A DNA stretch of 64,000 bases from Corynebacterium felinum. Lineage in GTDB: Bacteria; Actinomycetota; Actinomycetes; Mycobacteriales; Mycobacteriaceae. A program made the translations under genes and the position numbers. The notes under the pieces are model-generated. The model made no database searches, was not told where the DNA came from, and saw only the letters and a list, made by a program, of their open reading frames with translations. The stretch lies in contig NZ_CP047209.1 of NCBI RefSeq assembly GCF_030408755.1, positions 3,100,001-3,164,000 of the forward strand. The letters are read 5' to 3'. Positions 26,998-35,753 of this stretch are shown here, one piece after another (position 1 is the stretch's first letter; each line of letters begins with the position of its first letter).

Positions 26998-27339
26998 GGT
27001 GCTAACGCGCTGGTATCCGATTCACATTGCGATTGTCCTGGCTAGTGGTTGAGTAGAATTCCAACCAGATTCTAAGGCTTGTGGGGGCAAGTGTCAATTA
27101 AAGACGGCTCGCACTCTATTTAGACGCTGTCAGGCGCGATGCTGCGATGTCCGCTTAGGATACGTGGCAATATCCATAACGCCGCTCCATCTTCTAGCCC
27201 AGATTTTTCAAAGTGATAGTTTTTCTATTTTGGCTTGTGTGTCCACGTTTGGCCCCTCCTTTTTGCGGGGCAGCAGTAATCTACCGAATGACTACTGCCT
27301 CTAAATTCAACTTCAGTCGGGCACTTACAACGAACTTTA
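26998..27339. other. spacer upstream of the recombinase remnant
   Basis: It contains the lost N-terminal codons of the recombinase (to about 27025) and otherwise nothing recognised. A short open frame at 27213-27410 has no features of a gene. Confidence 0.5.
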
Positions 27340-27894
27340 TCAAGACCGGGACTGCAGCAGATGCCCGAACTTCCGTACTTGATCAGCCTGACCTAGTTTT
27401 CGAATTCTAGAGCCGTGCCGCAAACTACCAGCAACAAAATACTCACATTGCGCTATATCAAGCTCGTCATTAATCATGTCTAGCCGAGCTAACAAAAGTG
27501 GATAATTTGAACCCGTGCAGTCAATTTCTTGGGGTATCGAGAACCAGATCTTCCCATCAGTTGAATATTCAGTAGCTCGAGTGTCAGAATTATGTGGATT
27601 CGAATTCGTTTCCCGCATGTAGACATTTATCTCTGAATTCTGCGCTGACTCGAGAAAACCTTTCAAAAGAGGCTTAACTGGGCTACCGAGTGAGCCACCG
27701 TAACCCCAAAAGCAATAGCCAACTGAACGGATTTCTTCCTGCTTCCGTTCAAGAATTTCTTCCAAAGTCTGTCCACCATGAGGGCCAGCTGACATGAACA
27801 AGAAGCGGTTCCCAGGGGTGAGGTTAAGCATTTCGTCTCCAGACGCCATTGAAAAAATCTTCTCCGTAACAATATCAATGCCCACAGACATCAC
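27340..27894 (-). CDS. hypothetical protein, 184 residues
   Basis: A soluble protein with no signal peptide. It has an unusual GYCFWGYGGSLGSPV segment near residue 60 and aromatic and acidic stretches. The start region (MMSVGIDIVTEK) is plausible, but no SD stands out. It lies in a lower-GC stretch with the restriction genes and recombinase remnant, so it is probably island cargo. No family could be named. Confidence 0.55.
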   Translation of the reverse strand: MMSVGIDIVTEKIFSMASGDEMLNLTPGNRFLFMSAGPHGGQTLEEILERKQEEIRSVGYCFWGYGGSLGSPVKPLLKGFLESAQNSEINVYMRETNSNPHNSDTRATEYSTDGKIWFSIPQEIDCTGSNYPLLLARLDMINDELDIAQCEYFVAGSLRHGSRIRKLGQADQVRKFGHLLQSRS

Positions 27895-28236
27895 TAATCG
27901 CGACGGTCACCGTAGTCACTCAAAAGTCACTAACCACACCTTCTCCAACCCCAGTCCCAAGCACACGGCGTGCAAACGTGCACTATGCAACACACGGCGT
28001 CGACAAGCATAAATTCCGCGCAGCACGCTATCTCGCCGACTCAGCTCACGACGCCGACGGGGCAGACCCATCCACCACGACGGCACAGCAGGCTAAACCA
28101 CACGACAAAGGGGAGCGCAAGGGGTAAAAACATAAAAAGTATCGCAATTTGGGTTTTATTATTGATAGGCTAACAGACGGAATAAAAACCCTTTTCGTTA
28201 ATACAACTTCACATAAGTCACGAAAGAACCACACAC
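27895..28236. other. divergent promoter region
   Basis: 342 bases between the divergent 184-residue gene and the AAA+ module, with no gene seen. A possible minus-10 element (TAGGCT) lies near 28166, about 70 bases before the module's first ATG. No operator recognised. Confidence 0.4.
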
Positions 28237-29988
28237 ATGGCCGGATACGATTACAGCCCCCTGATTCGTAAACTCAGCGAACACGTCGACGTAGTCAACG
28301 AAAATATCCTCACCGTTAACCGGCAAGTTGACCTTCTCGGCCACGAAGTCGGCGAAGTACGCACCGACGTCGCAACAACCAAAACCGAACTGCTCGCCCT
28401 GCAAAAAGCGTTCAACGACTACGTCAACCAAGCCGAACGCATCGCCGCAATCCAACGCGCCGAAACCAAACTCGGCAACCTCCAAGCCGACCTCGACCGC
28501 CAATACGGCCACTACAGCATCGTACGACGCACCTCCATCGGCGTACTCCAAGCCTTCGACATCGGAAACGTCACCGACGACGTCGTCTCCCACGTCTCCG
28601 AAGAACTCATGATCCAGTCACCCGGCTACTGGCTCGCACCCGCACTCGTCGCACTCGCCGCATGGAGCCGCGACGACAAAGAAATCACCGACTGCTCCAT
28701 CACTGAAGCCTACAAACGCAACCCCGCAAAAACCGCCCTCTTCTTCGCCCTGATTCTCCGCCGCGTCAACCGCATCGACGCCGCAATCCACTGGCTCAAG
28801 CACTACCTCAAAAACTGCAACTCCCGCGCACTCACCCGCGAAACCGCAGTCATCCTCGAAGCCGCATCCCACAACGCCTTCGGACCACAAGGCGCACAAC
28901 TGATCTCCACCCAACTCCACGAGTGGAATCACAACCTGCGCATGAACGACGACATCACCAAAACCCAAGTCAACGAATGGGTCAAAGAAATCGAAACCAA
29001 CGCGGCAATCCTCGCCGACAAAGAATTCGACACACTCGCAAGCTTGAGCCCCGACTTCCCGCAAGCAAAAGCAATGCTCGAAGCCGCAACCGCCCTCGGA
29101 AGAACCACCGAAAAATACACCAACGTACGCGACAGCGAATACTCAGCACTCGGCGCAATCGAAGACCTCCTCGACGACCTACTCGAACAACTCGTCACCG
29201 AATACGACGACGAAGAACTCCCACTACGCCGCGAAGTAGCATTCAACGAAGCCATCATCGACACCGACGGCGACCGCGAACGCTCCAAAGAACTCGCCAA
29301 CCAATACATCCGCGCACTCGAAGAAACAGTCGACGCCGTCACCCTCCAAACCCGCACCGCAATCTCCCCCGAAATCATGGGCGTATCCATCCGCACCCAA
29401 CAAATGGCCATCGGCAGCGGCATCGACGACTTTTCCCAAGCAGTCAAAGACTACACCCGCAACTACCGCGCCCAGGCCATCACTGATCTGCGCATCGAAC
29501 TCGATAGCACCCACAGTGGTCAAGCAGCCACCTACAACTTCATCGGCTACCACACCACCACAAGTGAAAACGAAGCCGACGCCATCGAGCGCCTCGAAGC
29601 AGCATGGGCAGCCACCTTCAAAAACCACATTGACACCCTGAAATTCACACTCCCCATCGTCCCCATCCTGCTCGCACTCTTCGCAATCATCGTCTTCTTC
29701 TCCATCGGATTACTCCAAGGCATCCTCGGCCTCATCCTCATCCCCGCCGGCATGTACTACTGGATAACACACAAGAAGAAAGCCGCCGAAAAAGCCATCG
29801 CCGAAGCCGAATCCCACCGCGACGAAGCATTCACTCACTCCAAACACATAATGCTCCAAGCACGCGCCGAATTCACCGACCTCATCCTCGAATACGAAGA
29901 ACTCGACAGCGACCAAGAAAAACTCGAAAACCTCCTCCACACCTGGCCAACCCGCGTCACCCCAGCACTCACAACAGACAAGAACTAA
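28237..29988 (+). CDS. membrane-anchored hypothetical protein of the AAA+ module
   Basis: A 583-residue protein and the first gene of a four-gene set. Residues ~1-90 form a predicted coiled coil (LIRKLSEHVDVV...TELLALQKAFNDYV). A helical, repeat-like middle (~100-460) resembles a TPR/SEL-type solenoid without clear motifs. Two adjacent membrane helices (~467-510) precede a cytosolic charged coiled tail. It therefore appears anchored near its C-terminus with a large cytosolic body. Codons end heavily in C. No known family recognised. It may act as a scaffold or substrate receptor for the AAA+ ATPase three genes later. Confidence 0.75.
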   Translation: MAGYDYSPLIRKLSEHVDVVNENILTVNRQVDLLGHEVGEVRTDVATTKTELLALQKAFNDYVNQAERIAAIQRAETKLGNLQADLDRQYGHYSIVRRTSIGVLQAFDIGNVTDDVVSHVSEELMIQSPGYWLAPALVALAAWSRDDKEITDCSITEAYKRNPAKTALFFALILRRVNRIDAAIHWLKHYLKNCNSRALTRETAVILEAASHNAFGPQGAQLISTQLHEWNHNLRMNDDITKTQVNEWVKEIETNAAILADKEFDTLASLSPDFPQAKAMLEAATALGRTTEKYTNVRDSEYSALGAIEDLLDDLLEQLVTEYDDEELPLRREVAFNEAIIDTDGDRERSKELANQYIRALEETVDAVTLQTRTAISPEIMGVSIRTQQMAIGSGIDDFSQAVKDYTRNYRAQAITDLRIELDSTHSGQAATYNFIGYHTTTSENEADAIERLEAAWAATFKNHIDTLKFTLPIVPILLALFAIIVFFSIGLLQGILGLILIPAGMYYWITHKKKAAEKAIAEAESHRDEAFTHSKHIMLQARAEFTDLILEYEELDSDQEKLENLLHTWPTRVTPALTTDKN

Positions 29989-29993
29989 CCACC

Positions 29994-30302
29994 ATGAACA
30001 ACCCATTCCTCAACGCAGAACCTGCCCCCAACACCGAAGCGGAAACCACCACAACCAACGAACTGGTTGCTACCACACCGGCGACAGCACCCGCCGTCGT
30101 CAAGCCAACAAGCAGGAGACGCCCACGCTTCGTCGAACGCCCCACCGACGAAAACACCCCCATCGTCAACCGCCGCGACCTGCTCACAGCCAACAAAACA
30201 CACAACGGCAAACCCCAAATCTCCCGCGAACGACAAATCGCCGGAAACCTCCCCAACTGGGAACCCACCCCACCCGGTGGCATCACCATCAACCGACACT
30301 AA
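29994..30302 (+). CDS. small disordered protein of the AAA+ module
   Basis: A 102-residue protein starting six bases after its neighbour's stop. The N-terminal half is Thr/Pro/Ala-rich and probably disordered. A basic patch (SRRRPRFVERP) and a C-terminus with ISRERQIAGNLPNWEPTPPG follow. It has no Cys and no membrane segment. The NPF and WEP-type short motifs could bind a partner. Function unknown; kept as a gene because of tight spacing and matching codon use. Confidence 0.65.
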   Translation: MNNPFLNAEPAPNTEAETTTTNELVATTPATAPAVVKPTSRRRPRFVERPTDENTPIVNRRDLLTANKTHNGKPQISRERQIAGNLPNWEPTPPGGITINRH

Positions 30303-30314
30303 CCCACACAACAC

Positions 30315-30986
30315 ATGCAACACGGCGTATACGAAACCTGGGCACGACGCATCACCGAATGGGGAACAGACCCAACCGTTGACCTCAGCGACCTCCCAGT
30401 CATCACCACAGACATGTTCCCCCCAGCCACATTCACACGGCTATTCCGACATATCGACAAAGCCACCACAAAAATCTACACACGCTGGGAAAACGACCTC
30501 ATCCGCAGCTTTAAAACAGCACAAAGCGAAAACGACATCGCACACCTACTCACCCAATCCCGCGCACTGCTACACACCATCGTCGAACTCGCGCAACACC
30601 CCAGCCTGCCACAAGAAGTACACGAGGTGCTGATGAAAGACACAACAACCTCAATCACCAGCATGCAACAACAACTCGAAGAGGCCGCCGCCGAACACAC
30701 CCACAGCAGCACAATCACCCCCGACACACTGCTGAACATCGTCAAAAACACCCCACTCACAGCAGTACTCGACCCACATTTCCGCAACAACGCAGCAATC
30801 AACCAAATCCTCACCCACGCCGACAACGCACAACCCGAACCCCAACACCCCACCCCACAACTCGACTCAACCAGCACCTACAACCCATTCCACACCCAAG
30901 CAGCAACCAACCCAAACCCCTTCACACACCCTGAACCAACCCCCTCAACCCCCACCTTTGTCCAACGACTGTGGAAGAGGAAGTAA
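30315..30986 (+). CDS. hypothetical helical protein of the AAA+ module
   Basis: A 223-residue soluble protein, 12 bases after the previous gene. Residues ~40-130 are predicted helical with a possible coiled coil (TSMQQQLEEAAAEH). The last ~60 residues are Pro/Thr/Asn-rich and end in a basic tip (VQRLWKRK). The tail contains two NPF-type motifs (YNPFHT, NPFTHP), as does the start of the 102-residue neighbour (NNPFLN). This shared tripeptide could be a docking element within the module. No family recognised. Confidence 0.65.
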   Translation: MQHGVYETWARRITEWGTDPTVDLSDLPVITTDMFPPATFTRLFRHIDKATTKIYTRWENDLIRSFKTAQSENDIAHLLTQSRALLHTIVELAQHPSLPQEVHEVLMKDTTTSITSMQQQLEEAAAEHTHSSTITPDTLLNIVKNTPLTAVLDPHFRNNAAINQILTHADNAQPEPQHPTPQLDSTSTYNPFHTQAATNPNPFTHPEPTPSTPTFVQRLWKRK

Positions 30987-30991
30987 CCACC

Positions 30992-32542
30992 GTGCCTAAC
31001 TACACACAAACACGCAACACCATCACACAATTCCTCACCGCACGCGTCCCCCTCATCGTCGTGCACTCCATCGAACCCAACCGCGTTCTGTCCATCCTGC
31101 GCGACATCGCCGCCAATTTCCCCAACATGCCCTTCTTCGAATACTCCGGCACCGAAGGGCTCACCGAGCTACTCAGCAAACGGAAAGTCTCCGAAGACCC
31201 CTCACTGCACGGCGCACTCGACATGGCGAAGCAGACCTTCAAAACCCGCGCCAACGTCAACTACATCTTCTCCGACATCGACACTATCGACGCCGACTCC
31301 ACCACCTCCAGGCTCTTCGCCCAAATGGTGCGTCTATCCGAGCAATACCAAGGATCCATCATCCTTCTAGTAGACAAACCCGTCTGGCCAGGCCTTTCCC
31401 GCCTAGGTATGTCCACCACCCTCGATCTGCCCGACATTGATGAGCTTTATGATGCTTTAAGCGAAACCATCGAATCTAATCGCATGAACATCATCATCGA
31501 GTGGCAGCACGAAGAAATCCGCCGCGCAGCAGAAACCCTCCTAGGAGTCACCGAATCCGAAGCAATCAACGTACTGGCAACCCTGTTAGCAAAAGGAAAA
31601 ATTGCCCGCTCTGACCTGGCAGAACTTTCCCAGTTCAAAGACCGCATCTTCGGTGAAATGACAGGCATCGAACGCATCACATTACGCGAAGACTACACAA
31701 TCGGTGGGCTGGCTACCTTGAAATCCTGGCTGACCAAACGCGAAGTCCTGATCAAATCCGACCTGTCTGCCACCGCCTTACACCCACCCAAAGGCATTCT
31801 GCTGTGCGGCGTACCCGGCTGTGGCAAATCCTTATCCGCCAAAGCCATTGCCCACCAATGGCAGCTTCCCCTCTACCGCCTCGACATGGGCTCAGTCTTG
31901 GGCATGTACGTGGGGGAATCGGAGAAAAACCTCCGCGAAGCACTCGCCACCGCCGATCGGGTAGCGCCCTGCGTGCTCTGGATCGATGAGATTGAAAAGG
32001 GATTGGCCAATAGCGCCAGCGACCCTTCAGTAACCAAACGACTCATCGGCCAGTTTTTATACTGGCTTCAAGAATCCACCTCCAAGGTATTCCTCGTGGC
32101 CACCGCAAATGACGTGTCAACACTACCTCCTGAGCTTTTACGCAAGGGGCGTTTCGACGAAGTATTTTTCGTCGATCTACCCACCGCCGAGGAGCGGGAA
32201 GAGATCCTGCGCCTTTCTTTTATCAAGTACATCCAACAATGCCCCAGCCCTGAAATGCTCGCGGAGCTTACTGCCGTATCGGAAGGTTTCGCCGGATCTG
32301 ATATCGACGCTGCCGTGCACGATATCGCTTCGGAAATGTTCGCCCATCGCAGCTCAACACTGCCCGATGACGACTACATTGCCGAAGTGTTTAGAAACGT
32401 GGTGCCTTTCTCCCAATCCAACCCGGAAGAAGTCGAAGCGATCCGCCAGTGGGGCCGCACCCGTGCCGTACCCGCCGGCTCGACAACCGTTTCCACTCCG
32501 CTACCACCACAACATAACACCCCACGCCGAGTGCTTTTCTAA
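30992..32542 (+). CDS. Ycf46-like AAA+ ATPase
   Basis: A 516-residue AAA+ ATPase. The start GTG 30992 is favoured by AGAGGAAG upstream and by lying six bases after the previous stop. Residues ~10-190 form an N-terminal alpha/beta domain like that of Ycf46 (LIVVHSIEPNRVLSIL). The AAA+ core has Walker A GVPGCGKS (273-280), Walker B VLWIDE (328-333), the sensor ATAND and the arginine-finger region LLRKGRFDE. A C-terminal lid domain and a Pro/Thr tail follow. Ycf46 proteins belong to the classical FtsH/Cdc48-type clade without a protease domain, so a remodelling role is expected. Partners are presumably the three upstream genes. Confidence 0.85.
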   Translation: MPNYTQTRNTITQFLTARVPLIVVHSIEPNRVLSILRDIAANFPNMPFFEYSGTEGLTELLSKRKVSEDPSLHGALDMAKQTFKTRANVNYIFSDIDTIDADSTTSRLFAQMVRLSEQYQGSIILLVDKPVWPGLSRLGMSTTLDLPDIDELYDALSETIESNRMNIIIEWQHEEIRRAAETLLGVTESEAINVLATLLAKGKIARSDLAELSQFKDRIFGEMTGIERITLREDYTIGGLATLKSWLTKREVLIKSDLSATALHPPKGILLCGVPGCGKSLSAKAIAHQWQLPLYRLDMGSVLGMYVGESEKNLREALATADRVAPCVLWIDEIEKGLANSASDPSVTKRLIGQFLYWLQESTSKVFLVATANDVSTLPPELLRKGRFDEVFFVDLPTAEEREEILRLSFIKYIQQCPSPEMLAELTAVSEGFAGSDIDAAVHDIASEMFAHRSSTLPDDDYIAEVFRNVVPFSQSNPEEVEAIRQWGRTRAVPAGSTTVSTPLPPQHNTPRRVLF

Positions 32543-32559
32543 CAAGCGATGAGGTCAAC

Positions 32560-32587
32560 TAGGGGGCGACACATCCCCCCTATTTTT
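32560..32587 (+). terminator. terminator of the AAA+ module
   Basis: The stem TAGGGGG / CCCCCTA is followed by five T on the plus strand. It overlaps the stop codon of the converging gene at 32580. Confidence 0.75.
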
Positions 32588-34316
32588 CTTTGACCTTTTC
32601 AAATCGGGTGGCACGACCTTTGCCCACGCAGACCATGAGGCCATGTTCTACCGCAGAAGCAAGCGCGAGACGTGCAGTATTACTTGAAACTCCACAGAGT
32701 TTCTCCAGCGTACCTGTTGTAATGCTTCCGAATTGCTCAATCCAACTCAGTGCGGTTTGGATAAGAACAGCAGCATCGGTAGTGAGATAAGGAACCAACG
32801 GGAAAACCGCGTTTCGATCTGAGTTTTTCAGCAAATATTCTCGTACCGGTCGGCCTAACACCCACGCATTATGGAGTTTTTCCACAATTGGTTGCTCGTG
32901 GAATACCGTTTCACAAGCAATGTGGATCGTATGTAGTGCCATTTCATAGGTATCTTGCAGTAATTGCGCCAACTGCTCAGTGCTAAGAAAAGCCTGGTAG
33001 AAAAGACCGTGCATGAAAATAGCAATGCGGTAATCCTCTTGACGCACACGGGGAAGAAGCTGCTGCATGACAGCCATCACAACAGGGTTTGGGCGACCAC
33101 CAATAAGGATGGTTTCCACGCTTAAGTTTGGTAGCTGCTCAATGATTGGTGGGCGGTGCCCCACAACAATCATTGATTGGTACATACGATCGACACCAAA
33201 GCCCTGCTTTTCCACCATTCCTAAAGATCGGTACACATCCGCCAACGCCGGATATCTATGCTTTCGCTTGCTTAAGACATTGTTCGGCGTGATCCCAGAT
33301 GGAAAACCTCCTGGCGATCGTACCTCTAGGCGACTATCAGCGCTAATCCACCGAACCTCTGTGGGCTGTTTTTGTAGCCAGTCACGGTGAATCAGCCCAT
33401 TCAAAATTGCCTCGCGGAGCGCAACTGTGGGAATAAGCGGGATAAACTTATGCACCAAATCTGCCTGTATTGTACTGTTCACATTCACCACTTCTAAGGC
33501 TGCGAGTATCTCAGCGAGCTGTTCCAAACAGCTCTTGTGAGGATTCGCCGTGATGCGTTTCAAAACGGAGCCTCCGACCACATCACAGATTGTTAACTCA
33601 AGAACGGACCACCCGACAGGGCAGAACAATAGCTTTCCAGCCCCCGTGAGCACTCCATCGATGGTGCAGGCTCCGTGCCTGAGCAGAAAACTTTCCACTG
33701 GTTCACCTTCGTAATCAATCCCAAGATCTCTGAGCACATTCATTGCTGAAGTGGGCACATCTTGTACGGTCGCAGGGGTGAGCTGAGCCATTTCATCGAG
33801 GTTGCGCCTTTTTCGTTGTGCCTCCCACCATTCTGCTGGATCCACCGGTTTACATTGGTCGCCTACACGCCACCGGAGTGCGCCGCCTTGCCCGGGGACT
33901 GGTGCCGGTGCCTCTGCGACATAGATCACCAAAATCCGTACCCCCAAAACTTTGTGTTCCTCAATATAGGGTGCGCAATGAATGCGGGAATCTATTTGCT
34001 GGCGAAGCCAATCAACATTTAACGCGGTACCGATGAGCTCCCCATTTTTATCCCCGACCCCTACAACCAACACTCCGCCCCCAGGTGAATTAGCCATGCA
34101 GGCTACTTCCCAGGCAAGCTGTGTCGCTGCCTCGGGGTTCTGCTCTACACCTGGTCTAATTTCCTTGCCATCACGACGACCGGCTTCTTCTTTGAAATCA
34201 ATAGAAGCGGTTTCATCAATTTTCTTCAGACACCCATCAGCAGCGGACTCAATGATCTGTTTGACTTGTTTTTCTAGGTTGACTCGATGGGACATAGGGT
34301 CAATAAAACTATTCAT
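32580..34316 (-). CDS. AlbA_2/Schlafen-type ATP-binding regulator-like protein
   Basis: A 578-residue protein. Residues ~30-165 form an AlbA_2 (Schlafen-AlbA_2) domain: TASIDFKEE, then NSPGGGVLVVGVGDKNGEL. Residues ~290-390 match the divergent HATPase/RecG-like C-terminal region (LREAILNGLIHRDW, RSPGGFPSGI, QGFGVDRMYQSM). The last ~70 residues are a winged-helix-like region (LEKLCGVSSNTARLAL). Such proteins are often regulators or defence-associated. It converges on the AAA+ module and starts next to dyad repeats that could be its operators. Exact role unknown. Confidence 0.8.
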   Translation of the reverse strand: MNSFIDPMSHRVNLEKQVKQIIESAADGCLKKIDETASIDFKEEAGRRDGKEIRPGVEQNPEAATQLAWEVACMANSPGGGVLVVGVGDKNGELIGTALNVDWLRQQIDSRIHCAPYIEEHKVLGVRILVIYVAEAPAPVPGQGGALRWRVGDQCKPVDPAEWWEAQRKRRNLDEMAQLTPATVQDVPTSAMNVLRDLGIDYEGEPVESFLLRHGACTIDGVLTGAGKLLFCPVGWSVLELTICDVVGGSVLKRITANPHKSCLEQLAEILAALEVVNVNSTIQADLVHKFIPLIPTVALREAILNGLIHRDWLQKQPTEVRWISADSRLEVRSPGGFPSGITPNNVLSKRKHRYPALADVYRSLGMVEKQGFGVDRMYQSMIVVGHRPPIIEQLPNLSVETILIGGRPNPVVMAVMQQLLPRVRQEDYRIAIFMHGLFYQAFLSTEQLAQLLQDTYEMALHTIHIACETVFHEQPIVEKLHNAWVLGRPVREYLLKNSDRNAVFPLVPYLTTDAAVLIQTALSWIEQFGSITTGTLEKLCGVSSNTARLALASAVEHGLMVCVGKGRATRFEKVKEK

Positions 34317-34360
34317 ATCACTTCGCCTTCCTTAGTCCCACTCCACCTTAGCTCAAAATT

Positions 34361-34475
34361 GAGGGATTAGGCAGGTGCTAATCCCTCAAAGAATTCCACT
34401 TTTACCGAAACACTGCGGGATTAAGGGGGTGCTAATCCCTCAAAGATTCCTACTTTTGTGGAAACTCTGCGGGAT
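34361..34475. repeat. dyad repeats with TAATCCC half-sites
   Basis: Two similar ~45-bp dyads in tandem (about 34378-34424 and 34432-34475) have arms close to TAATCCCKCARAG, loops ending in ACTTTT, and ~54-bp periodicity. A further inverted half-site lies at 34361-34370, and another half-site near 34603. They lie within 160 bp upstream of the AlbA_2 gene start, so they may be operators or REP-like elements. Confidence 0.75.
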
Positions 34476-34646
34476 TCACAGTGACGAGCCCCACCTAAGC
34501 CTTCGCGAAATTCCACGCTACGCAGCTTCTAACAACCAACGTTCTCAAAATGTCGCACGTATGAGGCAAAGCCTAGACCCACATTGCCACAATCACCATG
34601 ACCTAATCCCGCAAAGGGGCGGGGCGCGAAACATGGGCTAAGAAAA

Positions 34647-34675
34647 CCCCCGCCGGTGCACAGGCAAGGCGGGGG
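34647..34675 (-). terminator. terminator after trhO
   Basis: An 8-bp GC-rich stem CCCCCGCC / GGCGGGGG is followed by TTTTC on the minus strand, about 40 bp past the trhO stop. Confidence 0.75.
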
Positions 34676-34715
34676 GAGAGTGAGTAGACGGGGAAGGAGG
34701 TGGGCAGCGCTGTGC

Positions 34716-35651
34716 TTAAACGCTGTGCGTTTTCGCTTCCTGCTGTGCTACTTCAACACACTCGGGGCGGCCGCAATGGCGGGTTTCAACATTCTCGAAA
34801 CACTCAGGGCACATCAACACCAGATCGCGGCAGTGATCCTCATTGATGCAGTGCTCAAATTTATTCGTCGGCTGACCGCACTGGCAATGACCCAACTGGA
34901 TAAAACCGGGGTCTTTAATACCGCCACCGAACTCCATGTGCATGCGGCGATCGAACACGTACAACGAGCCCTCCCACAGGCCATCATTGCCGAACTTCTC
35001 ACCGTAACGCACGATACCGCCGTCGATCTGATACACCTCTTTAAAACCGCGGTTGAGCATCAGTGAGGAGAGAATCTCACAGCGAATACCGCCCGTGCAA
35101 TAGGAGATCACCGGCTTATCCTTCATCCAGTCATACTTGCCGGACTCCAGCTCCTTGATGAAATCATGAGTCGTGCGCACATCAGGCACAACGGCATTCT
35201 TAAACTTGCCGATTTGGGCCTCCATCGCATTACGCCCATCAAAGAACACAACCTCATCGCCGCGTTCCTCAACCAGCTTATTCACCTCTTCCGGCTTCAG
35301 GTGGACGCCGCCGCCAATCACGCCCTTCTCATCCACCTTCAGCTCACCGGGAGCGCCAAAAGCCACAATCTCATCGCGTACCTTCACGCTCAGCTTCGGG
35401 AAATCCTCAGCTGACCCCTCAGACCACTTAAACTCAGTGCCACGGAAACCCGGGAAGTCGCGGAATTTACGGATGTATTTCTTGCATGCCTCCATATCAC
35501 CGCCGACAGTGCCGTTGATGCCGTGCTCAGAAATGAGGATACGACCCTTCAGCCCCAGAAGCTCGCACAGCTCACGCTGCCACAGCATCACAGCTTTAGG
35601 ATCAGCAATCGGAGTGAACTTGTAGTACAGAAGAATCTTGCCAACACTCAT
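34716..35651 (-). CDS. trhO: tRNA uridine(34) hydroxylase TrhO (rhodanese family)
   Basis: A 311-residue cytosolic enzyme that forms 5-hydroxyuridine at the wobble base of certain tRNAs. The N-terminal acylphosphatase-like domain ([15 protein letters not shown]) is followed by a rhodanese domain with the active Cys in YCTGGIRCE (near residue 187). A C-terminal Cys-rich region (CQCGQ, CINEDHC, CPECFE, CGRPEC) could bind zinc. The length and all motifs match the YceA/TrhO family. The gene stands alone between two terminators on the minus strand. Confidence 0.93.
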   Translation of the reverse strand: MSVGKILLYYKFTPIADPKAVMLWQRELCELLGLKGRILISEHGINGTVGGDMEACKKYIRKFRDFPGFRGTEFKWSEGSAEDFPKLSVKVRDEIVAFGAPGELKVDEKGVIGGGVHLKPEEVNKLVEERGDEVVFFDGRNAMEAQIGKFKNAVVPDVRTTHDFIKELESGKYDWMKDKPVISYCTGGIRCEILSSLMLNRGFKEVYQIDGGIVRYGEKFGNDGLWEGSLYVFDRRMHMEFGGGIKDPGFIQLGHCQCGQPTNKFEHCINEDHCRDLVLMCPECFENVETRHCGRPECVEVAQQEAKTHSV

Positions 35652-35700
35652 AACTCATAAGCCTAACCCGTGAATATATGCAGCACCTAAAACACAAAAA

Positions 35701-35718
35701 CCCGTGAAAAACCACGGG
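35701..35718 (-). terminator. terminator of the Pel-like operon
   Basis: The hairpin CCCGTG-AAAAAC-CACGGG is followed on the minus strand by five T and further T-rich sequence into 35690. It lies 36 bp past the glycosidase stop. Confidence 0.8.
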
Positions 35719-35753
35719 CTGATTGAGATCCGCACCAACGATTGCGTCAACTG

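Larger units (their letters stand above)
34317..34715. other. intergenic region with repeats and trhO terminator
   Basis: About 400 bases without a gene. An apparent 88-codon frame at 34375-34641 reads through the dyad repeats and lacks a ribosome site, so it is not called. The dyads and the trhO terminator are listed separately. Confidence 0.6.

Noticed and set aside
34375..34641. 88-codon plus-strand frame with internal repeats
   Set aside because: The repeats are DNA dyads, not protein repeats, and no SD precedes it.
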